A DNA stretch of 50,160 nucleotides from Saccoglossus kowalevskii (Eukaryota; Hemichordata; Enteropneusta; Harrimaniidae), in NCBI RefSeq assembly GCF_000003605.2, contig NW_003122569.1:1-50160 (forward strand), given 5' to 3'. Below the pieces are notes generated by a model. It made no database searches and was not told the origin of the DNA. It saw nothing but the letters and a program-made list of their open reading frames with translations. Of this stretch, positions 34,801 to 47,010 are shown one piece after another. Every line of letters begins with the position of its first letter. Positions within the stretch are counted from its first letter, which is position 1. The position numbers and the translations under genes were made by a program.

Positions 34801-35864
34801 GACACCATTGATATCCCCAGTCTACTATCTAGAGTGTGACTACTTAGGCACCATTGATATACCCAGTCTACTATGTAGAGCTTGACAACTTAGGCACCAT
34901 TGATATCCCCAGTCTACTATGTGGAGCTTGACGAATTAGGCACCATTGATATTCCCAGTCTACTCTCTAGAGCGTGACGACTTAGGCACCATTGATATCC
35001 CCAGTCTACTATGTAGAGCGTGACGACTTAGGCACCATTGATATTCCCAGTCTATTATGTAGAGCTTGACGACTTAGGCACCATTGATATCCCCAGTCTA
35101 CTATGTGGAGCTTGACGAATTAGGCACCATTGATATCCCCAGTCTACTATCTAGAGCGTGACGACTAAGGCACCATTGATATACCCAGTCTACTATCTAG
35201 AGCGTGACGACTTAGGCACCATTAATATCCCCAGTCTACTATGTAGAGCTTGACGACTTAGGCACCATTGATATCCCCAGTCTACAATGTGGAGCTTGAC
35301 GACTTAGGCACCATTGACATCCCCAGTCTACTATGTGGAGTGTGACGACTTAGGTTCCATTGATATCCCCAGTCTACTATGTGGAGTGTGACGACTTAGG
35401 CACCATTGATATCCCAAGTCTACTATCTAGAGTGTGACGACTTAGGCACCATTGATATACCCAGTCTACTATGTAGAGCTTGACGACTTAGGCACCATTG
35501 ACATCCCCAGTCTACTATGTGGAGCTTGACGAATTAGGCACCATTGATATTCCCAGTCTACTATCTAGAGCGTGACGACTTAGGCACCATTGATATCCCC
35601 AGTCTACTATGTAGAGCGTGACGACTTAGGCACCATTGATATTCCCAGTCTATTATGTAGAGCTTGACGACTTAGGCACCATTGATATCCCCAGTCTACT
35701 ATGTGGAGCTTGACGAATTAGGCACCATTGATATCCCCAGTCTACTATCTAGAGCGTGACGACTAAGGCACCATTGATATCCCCAGTCTACTATGTGGAG
35801 CTGAGCTTGACGACTTAGGAACCATTGATATCCCCTGTCTACTATGTGGAGCTGAGCTTGACGA
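34801..35864. repeat. HOR block delta-like run
   Basis: GACGAATTAGG with GATATTCCC, CTCTCTAGAG (near 34963), TCTATTATG, GACTAAGG, CATTAATATC, CTACAATGTGG, GGTTCC and ATCCCAAGTC (35413) occur in the order found at 8140-9000. The cassette at 35801 follows, with GGAACC and ATCCCCTGTC. Confidence 0.78.
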
Positions 35865-36010
35865 CTTAGCACCATTGATATTTCCAGTCTACTATGTGGA
35901 GCTTGACGACTTACGCACCATTGGTATCCCCAGTCTACTCTCTGGAGCTTGACGACTTAGCACCATTGGTATCCCCAGTCTACTATCAAGAGCGTGACGA
36001 CTTAGCACCA
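35865..36010. repeat. Satellite patch with clustered one-base deletions
   Basis: CTTAGCACC, one G short, occurs three times in about 140 bp (near 35866, 35957 and 36002). CTTACGCACC (near 35912) and CTCTCTGGAG (near 35938) are also local. The missing base is always in the GG of TTAGG. Confidence 0.78.
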
Positions 36011-39000
36011 TTGATATCCCCAGTCTACTATGTAGAGCTTGACGACTTAGGCACCATTGATATCCCTAGTCTACTATGTGGAGTGTGACGACTTAGGCAC
36101 CATTGATATCCCAAGTCTACTATCTAGAGTGTGACGACTTAGGCACCATTGATATACCCAGTCTACTATGTGGAGTGTGACGACTTAGGCACCATTGATA
36201 TCCCCAGTCTACTATCTAGAGCGTGACGACATAGGCACCATTGATATCCCCAGTCTACTATCTAGAGCGTGACGACTTAGGCACCATTGATATCCCCAGT
36301 CTACTATGTGGAGTGTGACGACTTAGGCACCATTGATATCCCCAGTCTACTATGTGGAGCTGAGCTTGACGACATAGGCACCATTGATATTTCCAGTCTA
36401 CTATGTGGAGCTTGACGACTTAGGCACCATTGATATCCCCAGTCTACTATCTAGAGCGTGACGACTTAGGCACCATTGATATCCCAGTCTACTATGTGGA
36501 GCTGAGCTTGACGACTTAGGAACCATTGATATCCCCTGTCTACTATGTGGAGCTGAGCTTGACGACTTAGGCACCATTGATATTTCCAGTCTACTATGTG
36601 GAGCTTGACGACTTAGGCACCATTGGTATCCCCAGTCTACTCTGTGGAGCTTGACGACTTAGGCACCATTGATATCCCCAGTCTACTATCAAGAGCGTGA
36701 CGACTTAGGCACCATTGATATCCCCAGTCTACTATGTAGAGCTTGACGACTTAGGCACCATTGATATCCCCAGTCTACTATGTGGAGTGTGACGACTTAG
36801 GCACCATTGATATCCCAAGTCTACTATCTAGAGTGTGACGACTTAGGCACCATTGATATACCCAGTCTACTATGTAGAGCTTGACGACTTAGGCACCATT
36901 GACATCCCCAGTCTACTATGTGGAGCTTGACGAATTAGGCACCATTGATATTCCCAGTCTACTATCTAGAGCGTGACGACTTAGGCACCATTGATATCCC
37001 CAGTCTACTATGTAGAGCGTGACGACTAAGGCACCATTGATATTCCCAGTCTATTATGTAGAGCTTGACGACTTAGGCACCATTGATATCCCCAGTCTAC
37101 TATGTGGAGTGTGACGACTTAGGCACCATTGATATCCCCAGTCTACTATGTGGAGCTGAGCTTGACGACATAGGCACCATTGATATTTCCAGTCTACTAT
37201 GTGGAGCTTGACGACTTAGGCACCATTGGTATCCCCAGTCTACTATGTGGAGCTTGACGACTTAGGCACCATTGATATCCCCAGTCTACTATCTAGAGCG
37301 TGACGACTTAGGCACCATTGATATCCCAGTCTACTATGTGGAGCTGAGCTTGACGACTTAGGAACCATTGATATCCCCTGTCTACTATGTGGAGCTGAGC
37401 TTGACGACTTAGGCACCATTGATATTTCCAGTCTACTATGTGGAGCTTGACGACTTAGGCACCATTGGTATCCCCAGTCTACTCTGTGGAGCTTGACGAC
37501 TTAGGCACCATTGATATCCCCAGTCGACTATCAAGAGCGTGACGACTTAGGCACCATTGATATCCCCAGTCTACTATGTAGAGCTTGACGACTTAGGCAC
37601 CATTGATATCCCCAGTCTACTATGTGGAGTGTGACGACTTAGGCACCATTGATATCCCAAGTCTACTATCTAGAGTGTGACGACTTAGGCACCATTGATA
37701 TACCCAGTCTACTATGTAGAGCTTGATGACTTAGGCACCATTGACATCCCCAGTCTACTATGTGGAGCTTGACGAATTAGGCACCATTGATATTCCCAGT
37801 CTACTATCTAGAGCGTGACGACTTAGGCACCATTGATATCCCCAGTCTACTATGTAGAGCGTGACGACTTAGGCACCATTGATATTCCCAGTCTATTATG
37901 TAGAGCTTGACGACTTAGGCACCATTGATATCCCCAGTCTACTATGTGGAGCTTGACGAATTAGGCACCATTGATATCCCCAGTCTACTATCTAGAGCGT
38001 GACGACTAAGGCACCATTGATATACCCAGTCTACTATCTAGAGCGTGACGACTTAGGCACCATTAATATCCCCAGTCTACTATGTAGAGCTTGACGACTT
38101 AGGCACCATTGACATCCCCAGTCTACTATGTGGAGTGTGACGACTTAGGTTCCATTGATATCCCCAGTCTACTATGTGGAGTGTGACGACTTAGGCACCA
38201 TTGATATCCCAAGTCTACTATCTAGAGTGTGACGACTTAGGCACCATTGATATACCCAGTCTACTATGTAGAGCTTGACGACTTAGGCACCATTGACATC
38301 CCCAGTCTACTATGTGGAGCTTGACGAATTAGGCACCATTGATATTCCCAGTCTACTATCTAGAGCGTGACGACTTAGGCACCATTGATATCCCCAGTCT
38401 ACTATGTAGAGCGTGACGACTTAGGCACCATTGATATTCCCAGTCTATTATGTAGAGCTTGACGACTTAGGCACCATTGATATCCCCAGTCTACTATGTG
38501 GAGCTTGACGAATTAGGAACCATTGATATCCCCAGTCTACTATCTAGAGCGTGACGACTAAGGCACCATTGATATCCCCAGTCTACTATGTGGAGCTGAG
38601 CTTGACGACTTAGGAACCATTGATATCCCCAGTCTACTATCTAGAGCGTGACGACTTAGGCACCATTGATCTCCCAGTCTACTATGTGGAGCTGAGCTTG
38701 ACGACTTAGGAACCATTGATATCCCCTGTCTACTATGTGGAGCTGAGCTTGACGACTTAGGCACCATTGATATTTCCAGTCTACTATGTGGAGCTTGACG
38801 ACTTAGGCACCATTGGTATCCCCAGTCTACTCTGTGGAGCTTGACGACTTAGGCACCATTGATATCCCCAGTCTACTATCAAGAGCGTGACGACTTAGGC
38901 ACCATTGATATCCCCAGTCTACTATGTAGAGCTTGACGACTTAGGCACCATTGATATCCCCAGTCTACTATGTGGAGTGTGACGACTTAGGCACCATTGA

Positions 39001-39350
39001 TATCCCAAGTCTACTATCTAGAGTGTGACGACTTAGGCACCATTGATATACCCAGTCTACTATGTAGAGCTTGATGACTTAGGCACCATTGACATCCCCA
39101 GTCTACTATGTGGAGCTTGACGAATTAGGCACCATTGATATTCCCAGTCTACTATCTAGAGCGTGACGACTTAGGCACCATTGATATCCCCAGTCTACTA
39201 TGTAGAGCGTGACGACTTAGGCACCATTGATATTCCCAGTCTATTATGTAGAGCTTGACGACTTAGGCACCATTGATATCCCCAGTCTACTATGTGGAGC
39301 TTGACGAATTAGGCACCATTGATATCCCCAGTCTACTATCTAGAGCGTGA
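36011..39350. repeat. HOR block delta, repeated about four times
   Basis: ATCCCAAGTC lies at 36110, 36814, 37656, 38208 and 39004 (after 35413 upstream). GACGACATAGG after a single 51-bp monomer lies at 36371 and 37167, 796 bp apart, which fits 14 monomers of 46 bp plus three of 51 bp less the one base missing in GATATCCCAG. The following cassettes (36502 and 37344) are 842 bp apart because the second copy has one more monomer. GATCTCCC (38668) and GATGAC (37725 and 39073) tie these copies to 7270-9010. Confidence 0.84.
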
Positions 39351-40755
39351 CGACTTAGGCACCATTGATATCCCCAGTCTACTATGTGGAGCTGAGCTTG
39401 ACGACTTAGGTACCATTGATATCCCCAGTCTACTATGTGGAGCTGAGCTTGACGACTTAGGCACCATTGATATTTCCAGTCTACTATGTGGAGCTTGACG
39501 ACTTAGGCACCATTGGTATCCCCAGTCTACTCTGTGGAGCTTGACGACTTAGGCACCATTGATATCCCCAGTCTACTATCTAGAGCGTGACGACTTAGGC
39601 ACCATTGATATCCCCAGTCTACTATGTAGAGCTAGACGACTTAGGCACCATTGATATCCCCAGTCTACTATGTGGAGTGTGACGACTGAGACACCATTGA
39701 TATCCCCAGTCTACTATCTAGAGTGTGACTACTTAGGCACCATTGATATACCCAGTCTACTATGTAGAGCTTGACAACTTAGGCACCATTGATATCCCCA
39801 GTCTACTATGTGAAGCTTGACGAATTAGGCACCATTGATATCCCCAGTCTACTATCTGGAGCGTGACGATTTAGGAACCATTGATATCCCCAGTCTACTA
39901 TCTAGAGCGTGACGACTTAGGCACCATTGACATCCCCAGTCTACTATGTGGAACTTGACGACTTAGGCACCATTGACATCCCCAGTCTACTATGTGGAGT
40001 GAGACGACTTAGGTACCATTGATATCCCCAGTCTACTATGCGGAGTGTGACGACTTAGGTACCATTGATATCCCCAGTCTACTATGTGGAGCGTGACGAC
40101 TTAGGCACCATTGATATCCCCAGTCTACTATGTGGAGCTGAGCTTGACGACTTAGGTACCATTGATATCCCCAGTCTACTATGTGGAGCTGAGCTTGACG
40201 ACTTAGGCACCATTGATATTTCCAGTCTACTATGTGGAGCTTGACGACTTAGGCACCATTGGTATCCCCAGTCTACTCTGTGGAGCTTGACGACTTAGGC
40301 ACCATTGATATCCCCAGTCTACTATCTAGAGCGTGACGACTTAGGCACCATTGATATCCCCAGTCTACTATGTAGAGCTAGACGACTTAGGCACCATTGA
40401 TATCCCCAGTCTGCTATGTGGAGTGTGACGACTTAGGCACCATTGATATCCCCAGTCTACTATCTAGAGCGTGACGACTTAGGCACAATTGATATCCCCA
40501 GTCTACTATGTAGAGCTTGACGACTTAGGCACCATTGATATCCCCAGTCTACTATGTGGAACTTGACGAATTAGGCACCATTGATATCCCCAGTCTACTA
40601 TCTAGAGCGTGACGACTTAGGTGCCATTGATATCCCCGTCTACTATGTGGAGTGTGACGACTTAGGTACCATTGATATCCACAGTCTACTATGTGTAGAG
40701 TGACGACTTAGGCACCATTGACATCCCCAGTCTACTATGTGGAGCGTGACGACTT
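39351..40755. repeat. Copy of 2090-3510 at constant offset 37245
   Basis: The cassettes (39392 and 40138), CTGGAGCG (39856), TCTGCTATG (40412 for TGCT), CACAATT (40484), GTGCCATTGATATC and GTGTAGAGTGACG all lie exactly 37245 bp after their partners at 2147, 2893, 2611, 3167, 3239 and beyond. The match starts near 39335 and ends near 40755, about 1.4 kb without any net length change. GAGCTTGAC replaces the GAGCTTAAC of the beta copy at 2147. Confidence 0.87.
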
Positions 40756-41914
40756 AGGCACCATTGATATACCTAGTCTACCATGTGGAGCGTGACGACT
40801 TATGCACCATTGACATCCACAGTCTACTATGTGGAGCGTGACGACTTAGGCACCATTGATATCCCCAGTCTACTATCTAGAGTGTGACGACTTAGGCACC
40901 ATTGATATCCCCAGTCTACTATGTGAAGCTGAGCTTGACGACTTAGGTACCATTGATATCCCCAGTCTACTATGTGGAGCTGAGCTTGACGACTTAGGCA
41001 CCATTGATATTTCCAGTCTACTATGTGGAGCTTGACGACTTAGGCACCATTGGTATCCCCAGTCTACTCTGTGGAGCTTGACGACTTAGGCACCATTGAT
41101 ATCCCCAGTCTACTATCTAGAGCGTGACGACTTAGGCACCATTGATATCCCCAGTCTACTATGTAGAGCTAGACGACTTAGGCACCATTGATATCCCCAG
41201 TCTATTATGTAGAGCTTGACGACTTAGGCACCATTGATATCCCCAGTCTACTATGTGGAGCTTGACGAATAAGGCACCATTGATATCCCCAGTCTACTAT
41301 GTACAGCTTGACGACTTAGGCACCATTGATATCCCCAGTCTACTATGTGGAGTGTGACGACTTAGGCACCATTGATATGCCCAGTCTACTATCTAGAGTG
41401 TGACGACTTTGGCACCATTGATATACCCAGTCTACTATGTAGAGCTTGACGACTTAGGCACCATTGATATCCCCAGTCTACTATGTGGAGCTTGACGAAA
41501 TAGGCACCATTGATATTCCCAGTCTACTATCTAGAGTGTGACGACTTAGGCACCATTGATATCCCCAGTCTACTATGTAGAGCGTGACGACTTAGGCACC
41601 ATTGATATCCCCAGTCTATTATGTAGAGCTTGACGACTTAGGCACCATTGATATCCCCTGTCTACTATGTGGAGCTTGACGAATTAGGCACCATTGATAT
41701 CCCCAGTCTACTATCTAGAGCGTGACGACTAAGGCACCATTGATATCCACAGTCTACTATCTAGAGCGTGACGACTTAGGCACCATTAATATCCCCAGTC
41801 TACTATGTAGAGCTTGACGACTTAGGCACCATTGATATCCCCAGTCTACAATGTGGAGCTTGACGACTTAGGCACCATTGACATCCCCAGTCTACTATGT
41901 GGAGTGTGACGACT
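40756..41914. repeat. Cassette block and third eta fragment
   Basis: TCTACCATG, ATCCACAGTC and a cassette (40929) whose first half reads GTGAAGCTGAG. From about 41330, ATATGCCCAG (near 41376) and GACGAAATAGG (near 41496) are private changes. From about 41660 the eta series begins, with GACTAAGG at 41727 (offset 12015 from 29712). Confidence 0.78.
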
Positions 41915-42060
41915 TAGTTCCATTGATATCCCCAGTCTACTATGTGGAGTGTGACGACTTAGTACCATTGATATCCCCTGTCTACTATGTGGAGCGTGAC
42001 GACTTATGCACCATTGACATCCCCAGTCTACTATGCGGAACTTGACGACTTAGCACCATT
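41915..42060. repeat. Satellite patch with clustered one-base deletions
   Basis: CTTAGTTCC, CTTAGTACC and CTTAGCACC, each one G short, occur near 41914, 41959 and 42050. This is the same GG-to-G change as at 35865-36010. The equivalent eta monomers at 29880-30060 are full length. Confidence 0.78.
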
Positions 42061-43170
42061 GACATCCCCTGTCTACTATGTGGAGTGTGACGACTTAGGC
42101 ACCATTGATATCCCCAGTCTACTATGTGCAGCTTGACGACTTGGGTACCATTGATATCCCCAGTCTACTATCTAGAGCGTGACGACTTAGGTACCATTGA
42201 TATCCCCGTCTACTATGTGGAGTGTGACGACTTAGGTACCATTGATATCCCCAGTCTACTATGTGGAGAGTGACGACTTAGGCACCATTGACATCCCCAG
42301 TCTACTATGTGGAGCGTGACGACTTAGGCACCATTGATATACCTAGTCTACCATGTGGAGCGTGACGACTTAGGCACCATTGATATACCTAGTCTACTAT
42401 GTGGAGCGTGACGACTTATGCACCATTGACATCCCCAGTCTACTATGTGGAGCGTGACGACTTAGGCACCATTGATATCCCCAGTCTACTATGTGCAGCT
42501 TGACGACTTAGGCACCATTGATATCCCCTGTCTACTATCTAGAGCGTGACGACTTAGGCACCATTGATATCCCCAGTCTACTATGTGGAGCTGAGCTTAA
42601 CGACTTAGGTACCATTGATATCCCCAGTCTACTATGTGGAGCTGAGCTTGACGACTTAGGCACCATTGATATTTCCAGTCTACTATGTGGAGCTTGACGA
42701 CTTAGGCACCATTGGTATCCCCAGTCTACTCTGTGGAGCTTGACGACTTAGGCACCATTGATATCCCCAGTCTACTATCTAGAGCGTGACGACTTAGGCA
42801 CCATTGATATCACCAGTCTAATATGTAGAGCTAGACGACTTAGGCACCATTGATATCCCCAGTCTACTATGTGGAGTGTGACGACTGAGACACCATTGAT
42901 ATCCCCAGTCTACTATCTAGAGTGTGACTACTTAGGCACCATTGATATACCCAGTCTACTATGTAGAACTTGACAACTTAGGCACCATTGATATCCCCAG
43001 TCTACTATGTGAAGCTTGACGAATTAGGCACCATTGATATCCCCAGTCTACTATCTGGAGCGTGACGATTTAGGAACCATTGATATCCCCTGTCTACTAT
43101 GTGGAGTGTGACGACTTAGGTACCATTGATATCCCCAGTCTACTATGTGGAGAGTGACGACTTAGGCACC
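42061..43170. repeat. HOR block beta, copy sharing private variants with 27970-28840
   Basis: TGTGCAGCTTGACGACTTGG (near 42126), CCCCGTCTAC, GAGAGTGACG, TCTACCATG, GAGCTTAAC cassette (42591), ATATCACCAG (42810), GTAGAACTTGACAAC and CTGGAGCGTGACG. The offset to the 28-kb copy is 14329 at both 42591 and 42810. Confidence 0.85.
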
Positions 43171-43980
43171 ATTGACATCCCCAGTCTACTATGTGGAGCG
43201 TGACGACTTAGGCACCATTGATATCCCCAGTCTACTATGTGCAGCTTGACGACTTAGGCACCATTGATATCCCCAGTCTACTATCTAGAGCGTGACGACT
43301 TAGGCACCATTGATATCCCCAGTCTACTATGTGGAGCTGAGCTTAACGACTTAGGTACCATTGATATTTCCAGTCTACTATGTGGAGCTTGACGACTTAG
43401 GCACCATTGATATACCTAGTCTACTATGTGGAGCGTGACGACTTATGCACCATTGACATCCCCAGTCTACTATGTAGAGCTTGACGACTTAGGCACCATT
43501 GATATCCCCTGTCTACTATGTAGAGCTTGACGACTTAGGCACCATTAATATCCCCAGTCTACAATGTGGAGCTTGACGACTTAGGCACCATTGACATCCC
43601 CAGCCTACTATGTGGAGTGTGACGACTTAGGTACCATTGATATCCCCAGTCTACTATGTGGAGCGTGACGACTTAGGCACCATTGACATCCCCAGTCTAC
43701 TATGTGGAACTTGACGACTTAGGCACCATTGACATCCCCAGTCTACTATGTGGAGTGAGACGACTTAGGTACCATTGATATCCCCAGTCTACTATGCGGA
43801 GTGTGACGACTTAGGTACCATTGATATCCCCAGTCTACTATGTGGAGCTGAGCTTGACGACTTAGGCACGATTGATATTTCCAGTCTACTATGTGGAGCT
43901 TGACGACTTAGGCACCATTGGTATCCCCAGTCTACTATGTGGAGCTTGACGACTTAGGCACCATTGATATCCCCAGTCTA
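43171..43980. repeat. Shuffled beta pieces with single 51-bp monomers
   Basis: A GAGCTTAAC 51-bp monomer (43337) passes directly into ATATTTCC, and a second single 51-bp monomer stands at 43848. In both places one member of the usual pair is lost, as expected if unequal exchange occurred within the cassette. GGCACGATTG (near 43865) and CAGCCTACTATG (near 43602) are private. Confidence 0.78.
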
Positions 43981-45660
43981 CTATCTAGAGCGTGACGACT
44001 TAGGCACCATTGATATCCCCAGTCTACTATGTGGAGCTGAGCTTGACGACTTAGGTACCATTGATATCCCCAGTCTACTATGTGGAGCTGAGCTTGACGA
44101 CTTAGGCACCATTGATATTTCCAGTCTACTATGTGGAGCTTGACGACTTAGGCACCATTGGTATCCCTAGTCTACTCTGTGGAGCTTGACGACTTAGGCA
44201 CCATTGATATCCCCAGTCTACTATCAAGAGCATGACGACTTAGGCACCATTGATATCCCCAGTCTACTATGTGGAGTGTTACGACTTAGGCACCATTGAT
44301 ATCCCCAGTCTACTATCTAGAGTGTGACGAATTAGGCACCATTGATATACCCAGTCTACTATCTAGAGCGTGACGACTTAGGCACCATTGATATCCCCAG
44401 TCTACTATGTAGAGCGTGACGACTTAGGCACCATTGATATCCCCAGTCTATTATGTAGAGCTTGACGACTTAGGCACCATTGATATCCCAAGTCTACTAT
44501 GTGGACCTTGACGAATAATGCACCATTGATATCCCCAGTCTACTATCTAGAGCGTGACGACTTAGGCACCATTGATATCCCCAGTCTACTATCTAGAGCG
44601 TGACGACTTAGGCACCATTGATATCCCCAGTCTACTATGTAGAGCTTGACGACTTAGGCACCATTGATATCCCCAGTCTACAATGTGGAGCTTGACGACT
44701 TAGGCACTATTGACATCCCATGTCTACTCTGTGGAGTGTGACGACTTAGGTTCCATTGATATCCCCAGTCTACTATGTGGAGCGTGACGACTTAGGCACC
44801 ATTGATATCCCCAGTCTACTATGTGGAGCTGAGCTTGACGACTTAGGTACCATTGATATCCCCAGTCTACTATGTGGAGCTGAGCTTGACGACTTAGGCA
44901 CCATTGATATTTCCAGTCTACTATGTGGAGCTTGACGACTTAGGCACCATTGGTATCCCCAGTCTACTCTGTGGAGCTTGACGACTTAGGCACCATTGAT
45001 ATCCCCAGTCTACTATCTAGAGCGTGACGACTTAGGCACCATTGATATCCCCAGTCTACTATGTAGAGCTAGACGACTTAGGCACCATTGATATCCCCAG
45101 TCTGCTATGTGGAGTGTGACGACTTAGGCACCATTGATATCCCCAGTCTACTATCTAGAGCGTGACGACTTAGGCACCATTGATATCCCCAGTCTACTAT
45201 GTAGAGCTTGACGACATAGGCACCATTGATATCCCCAGTCTACTATGTGGAACTTGACGAATTAGGCACCATTGATATCCCCAGTCTACTATCTAGAGCG
45301 TGACGACTTAGGCACCATTGATATCCCCAGTCTACTATCTAGAGCGTGACGACTTAGGCACCATTGATATCCCCAGTCTACTATGTAGAGCTTGACGACT
45401 TAGGCACCATTGATATCCCCAGTCTACTATGTGGAGTGTGACGACTTAGGCACCATTGATATCCCCAGTCTACTATGTGGAGCTGAGCTTGACGACTTAG
45501 GCACCATTGATATTTCCAGTCTACTATGTGGAGCTTGACGACTTAGGCACCATTGGTATCCCCAGTCTACTATGTGGAGCTTGACGACTTAGGCACCATT
45601 GATATCCCCAGTCTACTATCTAGAGCGTGACGACTTAGGCACCATTGATATCCCCAGTCT
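43981..45660. repeat. Cassette block whose pieces recur at the right end
   Basis: Contains the cassette at 44037, TATCAAGAGCATG (44222; partner 48149, offset 3927), GTGGACCTTGACGAATAATG (44503 for GGACC; partner 48762, offset 4259) and GACATCCCATGTC (44712; partner 48971, offset 4259). The cassette at 44829 with TCTGCTATG (45103) matches 40138/40412 at offset 4691. Confidence 0.83.
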
Positions 45661-47010
45661 ACTATGTGAAGCTTGACGAATTAGGCACCATTGATATCCC
45701 CAGTCTACTATCTGGAGCGTGACGATTTAGGAACCATTGATATCCCCAGTCTACTATCTAGAGCGTGACGACTTAGGCACCATTGACATCCCCAGTATAC
45801 TATGTGGAACTTGACGACTTAGGCACCATTGACATCCCCAGTCTACTATGTGGAGTGAGACGACTTAGGTACCATTGATATCCCCAGTCTACTATGCGGA
45901 GTGTGACGACTTAGGTACCATTGATATCCCCAGTCTACTATGTGGAGCGTGACGACTTAGGCACCATTGATATCCCCAGTCTACTATGTGGAGCTGAGCT
46001 TGACGACTTAGGTACCATTGATATCCCCAGTCTACTATGTGGAGCTGAGCTTGACGACTTAGGCACCATTGATATTTCCAGTCTACTATGTGGAGCTTGA
46101 CGACTTAGGCACCATTGGTATCCCCAGTCTACTCTGTGGAGCTTGACGACTTAGGCACCATTGATATCCCCAGTCTACTATGTAGAGCTTGACGACTTAG
46201 GCACCATTGATATCCCCAGTCTACTATCTAGAGCGTGACGACTTAGACACCACTGATATCCCCAGTCTACTATGTGGAGCTGAGCTTGACGACTTTGGGA
46301 CCATTGATATCCCCAGTCTACTATGTGGAGCTGAGCTTGACGACTTAGGCACCATTGATATTCCAGTCTACTATGTGGAGCTTGACGACTTAGGCACCAT
46401 TGGTATCCCCAGTCTACTATGTGGAGCTTGACGACTTAGGCACCATTGATATCCCCAGTCTACTATCTAGAGCGTGACGACTTAGGCACCATTGATATCC
46501 CAGTCTACTATGTGGAGCTGAGCTTGACGACTTAGGAACCATTGATATCCCCTGTCTACTATGTGGAGCTGAGCTTGACGACTTAGGCACCATTGATATT
46601 TCCAGTCTACTATGTGGAGCTTGACGACTTAGGCACCATTGGTATCCCCAGTCTACTCTGTGGAGCTTGACGACTTAGGCACCATTGATATCCCCAGTCT
46701 ACTATCAAGAGCGTGACGACTTAGGCACCATTGATATCCCCAGTCTACTATGTAGAGCTTGACGACTTAGGCACCATTGATATCCCCAGTCTACTATGTG
46801 GAGTGTGACGACTTAGGCACCATTGATATCCCAAGTCTACTATCTAGAGTGTGACGACTTAGGCACCATTGATATACCCAGTCTACTATGTAGAGCTTGA
46901 CGACTTAGGCACCATTGACATCCCCAGTCTACTATGTGGAGCTTGACGAATTAGGCACCATTGATATTCCCAGTCTACTATCTAGAGCGTGACGACTTAG
47001 GCACCATTGA
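45661..47010. repeat. Dense cassette region
   Basis: Cassettes at 45994, 46280 and 46518, only 286 and 238 bp apart, the closest in the window together with 47724/47964. CAGTATACTATG (45795 for GTATAC) recurs at 48281 (offset 2486). GATATTCCAG (near 46359) is one base short. GACTTAGACACCACTGATATC (near 46245) and GACTTTGGGACC are private changes. Confidence 0.8.

Noticed and set aside
35894-36088. Open frame of 64 codons
   Set aside because: It coincides with the indel cluster at 35865-36010, where one-base deletions make 45-bp (15-codon) monomers that hold the frame open by accident.
38558-38767. Reverse-strand open frame of 69 codons
   Set aside because: It spans three 51-bp monomers at 38596, 38692 and 38743; the repeated SRQGISMVPKSSSSAPH text is a translation of the satellite, not a protein family.
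46207-46431. Open frame of 74 codons
   Set aside because: Same cause as the others: the 51-bp pair at 46280/46331 plus a monomer one base short (GATATTCCAG). It is the longest chance frame in the window.
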